From the NCBI GenBank assembly GCA_946414315.1, contig CAMKNZ010000001.1, positions 124,001-188,000 on the forward strand: a DNA stretch of 64,000 bases, in the 5' to 3' direction. Both the position numbers and the translations under genes were made by a program. This document shows positions 58,420 through 64,000 of the stretch, piece by piece (the stretch's first letter is position 1; every line of letters starts with the position of its first letter). Source of the DNA: an uncultured Clostridia bacterium. Its GTDB lineage: Bacteria; Bacillota; Clostridia; Christensenellales; Aristaeellaceae. The notes under the pieces are model-generated. The model saw only the letters and a program-made list of their open reading frames with translations. It had not been told where the DNA came from and did not search any database.

Positions 58420-60225
58420 TTACTCTCCCTCGCCTTCAAAGTCACCGTAGATCTGAACCATCTTCTCATGCAGGTTCTGGATGTTCTTCGGCGCTTCGGT
58501 TTTCGGTGCCCGGGGATCCAGCAGCCAGGTCTTGGCGAAATGGGTGTCGCTGACCTGGAACATGGGCGGTTCTTCCTTCAGATCAATACCCATAGCATAC
58601 TGATTCCGCGGTGCGAAAGCATCGCCAACAATCTTGTTGTACAGAGACGGCGGCGTGCCGGGAATGGAAAACAGGTCCGTTCCCCGTTCCGTCAGCTGCG
58701 GCAGGGAGGACAGCAGCGCCCAGGTATAGGGGTGCTTCGGATCATAGAAGATTTCCTCCACCGTGCCCAGTTCAACGATCTGGCCGGCGTACAGCACGGC
58801 GACACGTTCCGCCACGTTGGCCACAACGCCCAGGTCGTGGGTGATGTAAACCGTGGTGAATCCAAGTTCACGCTGCAGGTCTTTGATCAGCCGGATAATC
58901 TGCGCCTGGATAGTCACATCCAGCGCGGTTGTCGGTTCGTCGCAGATCAGGATCTTCGGCTGACAGCTCAGCGCAATCGCGATAACGATCCGCTGGCGCA
59001 TACCGCCGGAATACTGGAAGGGATAATCGTCAAAGCGTTTCTCCGGCTCAGGGATTCCGACCTTGGCCATGATATCCAGGGTGCGTTCCTTTGCCTCTGC
59101 CTGAGAGCATTTCTGGTGTTTCAGCACCACGGTCATGATCTGCTTGCCGATGGTAATGACCGGGTTCAGGCTTGTCATGGGATCCTGGAATACCGTCGCG
59201 ATCTTGCAGCCGCGGATCTGCTGCCAGTCCTTGGTGTATTTCACGTGGGCGCAGTCGATGATGGCGTAGCCTACAACCTCTTCCTTTTCCTCATCAACGG
59301 AACGGTATTCCACATAGAAGGCGCAGGTCTGGAAGATCCGGTTCAGAACGCCCTGATCGCGCAGGTCTTCTCCGGCTTTCATTGCGTCCCTGAAAGCCTT
59401 CCGGAGTTTCGGCATAAAGCTGATCTGGGAGCGAAGCGGATACCGGCCGATCGACAGCAGCGTCTCATAAGCCAGGATCTTGTTGCGCTCGATTACTTCG
59501 TCCTTCAGCCCGTACGGGTTGCCAGCCTGATCGGCTGCCGCGATCTTTTGCTGGCGCAGCGCTTTGAGTCTCTCAAGTTCTTTTGTGTCTTCCGCTGCTT
59601 CCGCGCTGTTGCTGTAAGCAGACGAACGGGTTCTGACAGCTTCATTCTTCCCGGCTTCCAGCGCCTTGAGTTTTGCGTCGATCTCTGCCAGAGTCTGCTC
59701 ACATTTTGTAATCTCAGCCTGGTCAGTCTTCGAATGCTTATCCAGCGTCTGGATGTAGTTTCTTGTATCGATCGCGGCGTCTTTCAGTGCTTTGGCTTCG
59801 GCTTCGTATTGTTCCTCATCCGCCGTACTCATGCCCTTTTTATGCCGGATCTCCTGTTCTTTGGCAAGGATCTGCATATACTCGGCGGAACCCCGTTCCA
59901 GCACAGAGTACCTGTTCAGCATTTTGGTAACGTCATTCACCATACGGCGGTTCCGGCTGGTCAGTTTTACACGGGTGTCTGACAGTTCGTCATCTGCAAA
60001 GATGATGCTGCCTTCCGGAATAAATCCGTTGTTCTCCAGCATACCGGCGAATGTCTTGGTCAGCACGGATTTGCCGGAGCCGGATTCACCGACGATGGCG
60101 ATGGACTCATTTTCAAAGATGTCCAGGGATACGTTGCGGATCGCTGTCAGGATGCGGCCGCGTACGTTAAACTTGACCGTAACATTTTTCAGGGAGAGGA
60201 GGATCTTTCTGTTCTCGTTAGCCAT
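58420..60225 (-). CDS. Oligopeptide ABC transporter ATP-binding protein (OppD-like) with ~245-aa coiled-coil insertion
   Basis: GESGSGKSVLTKTFAGML, VFQDPMTSLNPVITIGKQI, YSGGMRQRIVIAIALSCQPKILICDEPTTALD; start at ATG 60225. Confidence 0.94.
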   Translation of the reverse strand: MANENRKILLSLKNVTVKFNVRGRILTAIRNVSLDIFENESIAIVGESGSGKSVLTKTFAGMLENNGFIPEGSIIFADDELSDTRVKLTSRNRRMVNDVTKMLNRYSVLERGSAEYMQILAKEQEIRHKKGMSTADEEQYEAEAKALKDAAIDTRNYIQTLDKHSKTDQAEITKCEQTLAEIDAKLKALEAGKNEAVRTRSSAYSNSAEAAEDTKELERLKALRQQKIAAADQAGNPYGLKDEVIERNKILAYETLLSIGRYPLRSQISFMPKLRKAFRDAMKAGEDLRDQGVLNRIFQTCAFYVEYRSVDEEKEEVVGYAIIDCAHVKYTKDWQQIRGCKIATVFQDPMTSLNPVITIGKQIMTVVLKHQKCSQAEAKERTLDIMAKVGIPEPEKRFDDYPFQYSGGMRQRIVIAIALSCQPKILICDEPTTALDVTIQAQIIRLIKDLQRELGFTTVYITHDLGVVANVAERVAVLYAGQIVELGTVEEIFYDPKHPYTWALLSSLPQLTERGTDLFSIPGTPPSLYNKIVGDAFAPRNQYAMGIDLKEEPPMFQVSDTHFAKTWLLDPRAPKTEAPKNIQNLHEKMVQIYGDFEGEGE

Positions 60226-60241
60226 TTCTGCCTCTCCTTTC

Positions 60242-61201
60242 TCACATATGCGTCCTGGGGTCGGTGGCATCCGCCAGATGCTGTCCCAGAACGTACAGGA
60301 TAATTGTGATCGCCGCGGCGATCGCAACCGGAGGCCAGAAGGCCCACGGGAAAGTCAGGAATGCGTTCTGCGCTTCCTGGATCATACGGCCCAGGGAGGG
60401 CACGTCCGCGCTCAGACCGATGCCGATGTAGCTCAGGAATACTTCCATGCTGATATACATGGGCAGCTCCGTGGCCAGCTGCGTCACGATCACGCTGGTC
60501 AGGAACGGCAGCATGTTTTTGCTGATCATGCGGTTAATCGGCGTACCCAGGCAGCGGGACGCCAGGGAATATTCCCGGTCACGGATGATCATTACCTGCG
60601 TACGGAAGAAATAGGCAATACCCAGCCAGCCGGTCACCGTCAGCGCGAACACGAAGCTCCAGAAGCCGGAGCCGATGATGTAGACCAGCACGGAGATCAG
60701 CAGGATATAAGGCACGTTGGCGATGATGTTGTAGATCACCAGCAGGATCTGGTCCGCCTTTTTGCTGTATCCCCAGAAAGCACCGATAATAATGCCGATC
60801 GACATGTTGATCGCCGCGCAGATAACCGCCAGCAGCAGACTGGTCCGGGCGGAAGCCCAGATGCCGGCAAAGATGCTGTTCCCTTGTGTGCCGGTTCCGA
60901 ACAGCCATTTGAAGCTGAACCCGCCGAAATAGTCCATGGCAGCCGCCGGGCTCAGGTTATAGGTCTTGGCGTCCGTAACGTTTTCATAAGGATTGTAGGG
61001 AATCAGCATCGGAATGATGAAGCTTCCCGCGATCAGCAGGATAAACAGGCAGATCAGCAGAATATTGATCTTTTTCCGGAAGAAGACCCGGAATACGCTG
61101 GCCCAGTAGGAATATCGGGGTGCGGTAATCTTCTCCGCCTGGATCGAATTGATATCAATAAAACTGAAATCGCTATTGACGTTCTTGACGTTCTCAGACA
61201 T
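60242..61201 (-). CDS. Oligopeptide ABC transporter permease (OppC-like)
   Basis: LFGTGTQGNSIFAGIWASARTSLLLAVICAAINMSIG; ATDPRTHM end. Confidence 0.93.
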   Translation of the reverse strand: MSENVKNVNSDFSFIDINSIQAEKITAPRYSYWASVFRVFFRKKINILLICLFILLIAGSFIIPMLIPYNPYENVTDAKTYNLSPAAAMDYFGGFSFKWLFGTGTQGNSIFAGIWASARTSLLLAVICAAINMSIGIIIGAFWGYSKKADQILLVIYNIIANVPYILLISVLVYIIGSGFWSFVFALTVTGWLGIAYFFRTQVMIIRDREYSLASRCLGTPINRMISKNMLPFLTSVIVTQLATELPMYISMEVFLSYIGIGLSADVPSLGRMIQEAQNAFLTFPWAFWPPVAIAAAITIILYVLGQHLADATDPRTHM

Positions 61202-62784
61202 TACCGGCCACCTCCTTTACTGGTGGTAAGCGAGATCCGCGGGTCTTTCTTGGCCAGCAGCAGATCACCCAGGATCACGGAAATGAGTGAGAGCGTGGTA
61301 TAGAAAAGCGTACAGGCCACAATTATACCGTTGTCATGGCCGGACAGCGCGGTTGTCAGCAGGTTGCCGACGCCGGGAACAGAATAAACGCGCTCCGTAA
61401 TAATGGCGCCGGTCAGGCAGCCCAGGATGCTGGCCGGAATACCGTGAACCAGGTAAATCATCGCGTTCGGAGAGATATGCTTGCGATAGATTTCTTTTTC
61501 GCTCAGGCCCTCCGCCCGGGCAAACTTGACATAATCGCTGTTCATCTGATCGATCATGTAGCGCCGCATCCACTTCATCAGGCCGCCGATATCGCGCAGC
61601 GCGAGCGAGACCGTCGGCAGCACGTAGGCCAGGATCTTTACCTGCGCGTTGGCAAATTTGTACGGCAGGTTAAACACGGTGGTACCGACGGTGGCAAACA
61701 GGAAAATGTAGGCCAGGGCCGGCACAGCCATGATGAAGATGATATAACCGTTGCCGATCTTGTCCAGCAGGCCGTCCTTGTGCCGCGCCATGGCGATGCC
61801 CAGCGGCAGACCCAGCAGATAAGCGATCAGCGTGGCGATCAGACCGATGATAAAAGAGTTTTCAATCATGGCCAAACCGTCGAAATTATAGGAATAGGTC
61901 GTGTATTGATCTGGAAACTGCTTTTCTTCTGTCGCGGTCCGTTTGTTGTAGTTATAGGTCAGGGAATGGAAATCGATCGCCGTCTCCACATATTCGTCCG
62001 TCCCCAGCTGTGCAGGATACTGAGACCGTTTTTTGATCTGTTCTCCCACCGGGCGGTGAATAACGTCCGTGATTTCCTGTCCCCGGTACTTAGTATAGGA
62101 AGTCCCCAGATTCAGATGAAGGAAGTTCTGGTGAATGAACGGGAATCGCCCGTCCACATAGAGCAGGTATTTATGGGTGGTTCCGGAACCCACCAGGGCA
62201 TAGAAGCCACTGTAAGGATCCTTCTCCACCCGGATATAACGCTCCGTCAGTGCGGGATCGGTGACGTCGCCGGTTGTTTCCAATGTTACAAGATGCGTGA
62301 AATAATGCCAGACGCGGCTGAACACGCTCTTTTCATGAACGGCCAGCAGGTAGCCGTTGCCGCCTGTCTTGACCTTGCCCGACTTGGCCCGGGCGGGAGC
62401 CACATAGGTCGTTTTGTATCCTTTCGCCTCATTTTCGGCGATAAACTCCTGCACAGAAGCGTTCTCCAGATACGTGTTTTCGTCCTGGATAGCATCCTTG
62501 TCCGCCTTATAATCGGCATTCTTGGTATATTCGCTGCCGTACAGCGTTTCATACTTGTTTTTCAGAAAATTCGCATAATCTGTAAATTCCAGATAGCCGT
62601 ACTTCGAATACATGGTGTATTCGTAAAAAATCCGGTCATTATTGCTTTTTTTGTTCCATGTATCGTCCATCTGGAAAATGACGTTGCGGTTGATCACGCT
62701 GAATACCAACAGCATGACCGTCGCCACCACAACAATCAGGGAAAAGATGGAGAACAGGATCCGTTTCCCCAGATATCTTTTCAT
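61201..62784 (-). CDS. Oligopeptide ABC transporter permease (OppB-like) with large extracellular insertion
   Basis: C-terminal BPD_transp_1 core (YVKFARAEGLSEKEIYRKHISPNAM, ITERVYSVPGVGNLLTTAL); 527 aa with ~275 aa between TM1 and TM2. Confidence 0.92.
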   Translation of the reverse strand: MKRYLGKRILFSIFSLIVVVATVMLLVFSVINRNVIFQMDDTWNKKSNNDRIFYEYTMYSKYGYLEFTDYANFLKNKYETLYGSEYTKNADYKADKDAIQDENTYLENASVQEFIAENEAKGYKTTYVAPARAKSGKVKTGGNGYLLAVHEKSVFSRVWHYFTHLVTLETTGDVTDPALTERYIRVEKDPYSGFYALVGSGTTHKYLLYVDGRFPFIHQNFLHLNLGTSYTKYRGQEITDVIHRPVGEQIKKRSQYPAQLGTDEYVETAIDFHSLTYNYNKRTATEEKQFPDQYTTYSYNFDGLAMIENSFIIGLIATLIAYLLGLPLGIAMARHKDGLLDKIGNGYIIFIMAVPALAYIFLFATVGTTVFNLPYKFANAQVKILAYVLPTVSLALRDIGGLMKWMRRYMIDQMNSDYVKFARAEGLSEKEIYRKHISPNAMIYLVHGIPASILGCLTGAIITERVYSVPGVGNLLTTALSGHDNGIIVACTLFYTTLSLISVILGDLLLAKKDPRISLTTSKGGGR

Positions 62785-62906
62785 GAAAGCACCAACTTAA
62801 TCTTCATATTTGCCGGTTCAAAAAAAGGACAGGTGGGGAAGCGGTATTTCGCCGCTTCCCCATCCCTTCTGTCTTAATGACATCTTTGGATCAGAATAAT
62901 CCGGAA

Positions 62907-64000
62907 TCAATACAGACCGATCACCTTGGTCATATAGCCGGCGCCGCCGCCCAGGAAGGTGTTCAGGTAAGTATTGGGATCGCCGTAGTCAGGACCCCAA
63001 CCGGAACCGTAGAACATATCGAAGTTACCGGCTTCGCCGTTGCTGGCGCGATAGCCGCAGGCATAGAAGTCTTCAGGCGTGGTCGCTTCGATCAGGTTCA
63101 CGATGACGTTCTCGGCACCCAGGGTTTCTTCAATCTTCTGCTTGTAGGCCTGAGCCTGAGCAGCCTGGGAAGCGGAAGCTCCGTAGTAGACATCGTCGAT
63201 CTGGATCGGCCAGGACACAGTGTCGCCCAGCTCTTCCTTCGCCTTGGCCAGGTATTCCTTGGCAGCGTCAGGATTGAACCAGCCGTCGATCGCATCGGCG
63301 ACCTTGACTTCGCAGCCCATCTGATCGAGATAGAACTGCACGATCTCGCCGTACATAGTACCAGCCTTGAATTCATTGCCGTCCGCGTCCTTGGCGTCCG
63401 CGCTCAGCTGCACGAATTCGGGGTGAGTGTACATATTGCGCAGGGAAGCGTACTTCAGGTCTTCGCCGCGGGAAACCGCATTGTAGGTGCCCTTGTCGAA
63501 AGCATACTGCAGAGCCTTGCGGAAGTTCTTGTTCCACAGAGCGGTCTGCGTGTCGATCTTCTGCTGCTCGGTCTTCGGGGACTTGCAGGCACCGCTGGCC
63601 AGCTCGAAAGTGCCGCGGTTCATGTTCAGGCCACCGAAGTAAGAGGTGGAAGTGGTGTCGGTCACGAAGGCATACTTATCAAAGTTGCCGTCGTCCTTGG
63701 CCAGCTTCAGGATACCGGTGGACTCGGTCAGAGCTGCCGCAACATATGTGCCGGCGACGGTATCAGCATAGTACTGGGTGGGATTCTCGCCGTTGTCATA
63801 GATCCAGGTGATGCTGTCCAGCTTGATCTTGTCAGCGTCGTAGTAGTTTTCGTTCTTCTTCACTACGATCTCGGAATCAGCAACCAGCTTCTGGAGCAGG
63901 AACGGTCCGCAGTAAACCTGGGAGGATACATCCGTGTTCTGTCCGTAGGTGTAGGTGCTGGTGTCAGCGGAAGCCGCGACAAATTCCTCGCCGCCGAACA
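62907..64000 (-). CDS. Oligopeptide ABC transporter substrate-binding protein (OppA-like), 5' end beyond window
   Basis: SBP_bac_5-like: VVKKNENYYDADKIKLDSITWIYD, DMFYGSGWGPDYGDPNTYLNTFL; frame stays open to 64000. Confidence 0.9.
   Translation of the reverse strand, partial: FGGEEFVAASADTSTYTYGQNTDVSSQVYCGPFLLQKLVADSEIVVKKNENYYDADKIKLDSITWIYDNGENPTQYYADTVAGTYVAAALTESTGILKLAKDDGNFDKYAFVTDTTSTSYFGGLNMNRGTFELASGACKSPKTEQQKIDTQTALWNKNFRKALQYAFDKGTYNAVSRGEDLKYASLRNMYTHPEFVQLSADAKDADGNEFKAGTMYGEIVQFYLDQMGCEVKVADAIDGWFNPDAAKEYLAKAKEELGDTVSWPIQIDDVYYGASASQAAQAQAYKQKIEETLGAENVIVNLIEATTPEDFYACGYRASNGEAGNFDMFYGSGWGPDYGDPNTYLNTFLGGGAGYMTKVIGLY

Overview
Chromosomal window from an anaerobic Firmicutes/Clostridia-like bacterium (inferred from gene content and Bacillus/Clostridium-type promoters and RBSs; no taxonomic search was possible). 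Nearly all of it is coding. From left to right: (1) an RND/HlyD-type adaptor fragment, gyrA and gyrB, and a GGDEF protein. (2) A ~26 kb pectin/galacturonate utilisation locus (about 6.3-32.2 kb): pectinesterase, AraC regulator, GH4, serine hydrolase, an ankyrin-GH43 fusion, a second GH43, GH105, MATE, LplABC-type importer, KduD/KduI, GH28, a TIM-barrel protein, UxaC, KdgK, Eda, UxaA, UxaB and a NodB-type deacetylase. (3) 5'-nucleotidase, DegV, a two-gene SufC/SufB-like Fe-S module, Ppx/GppA and a DivIC-like protein. (4) The housekeeping cluster polC-ispG-rseP-dxr-cdsA-uppS-frr. (5) A COG4586/4587/3694-type ABC exporter, an M3 oligoendopeptidase, a MoxR/DUF58 operon and a degenerate ApbE-like protein. 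(6) An Opp peptide importer whose permease (OppB) and ATPase (OppD) both carry unusually large insertions; OppA runs off the window end. The most notable observations are a recurrent non-coding motif (18 nt identical at two sites, with related copies at three more intergenic regions of the pectin locus) that could be the operator of the local AraC regulator, the ankyrin-GH43 fusion, the apparently fully intracellular pectin pathway, the Opp insertions, and the ApbE-like protein that lacks recognisable catalytic motifs. No CRISPR array, rRNA, tRNA, transposase or phage gene was recognised.
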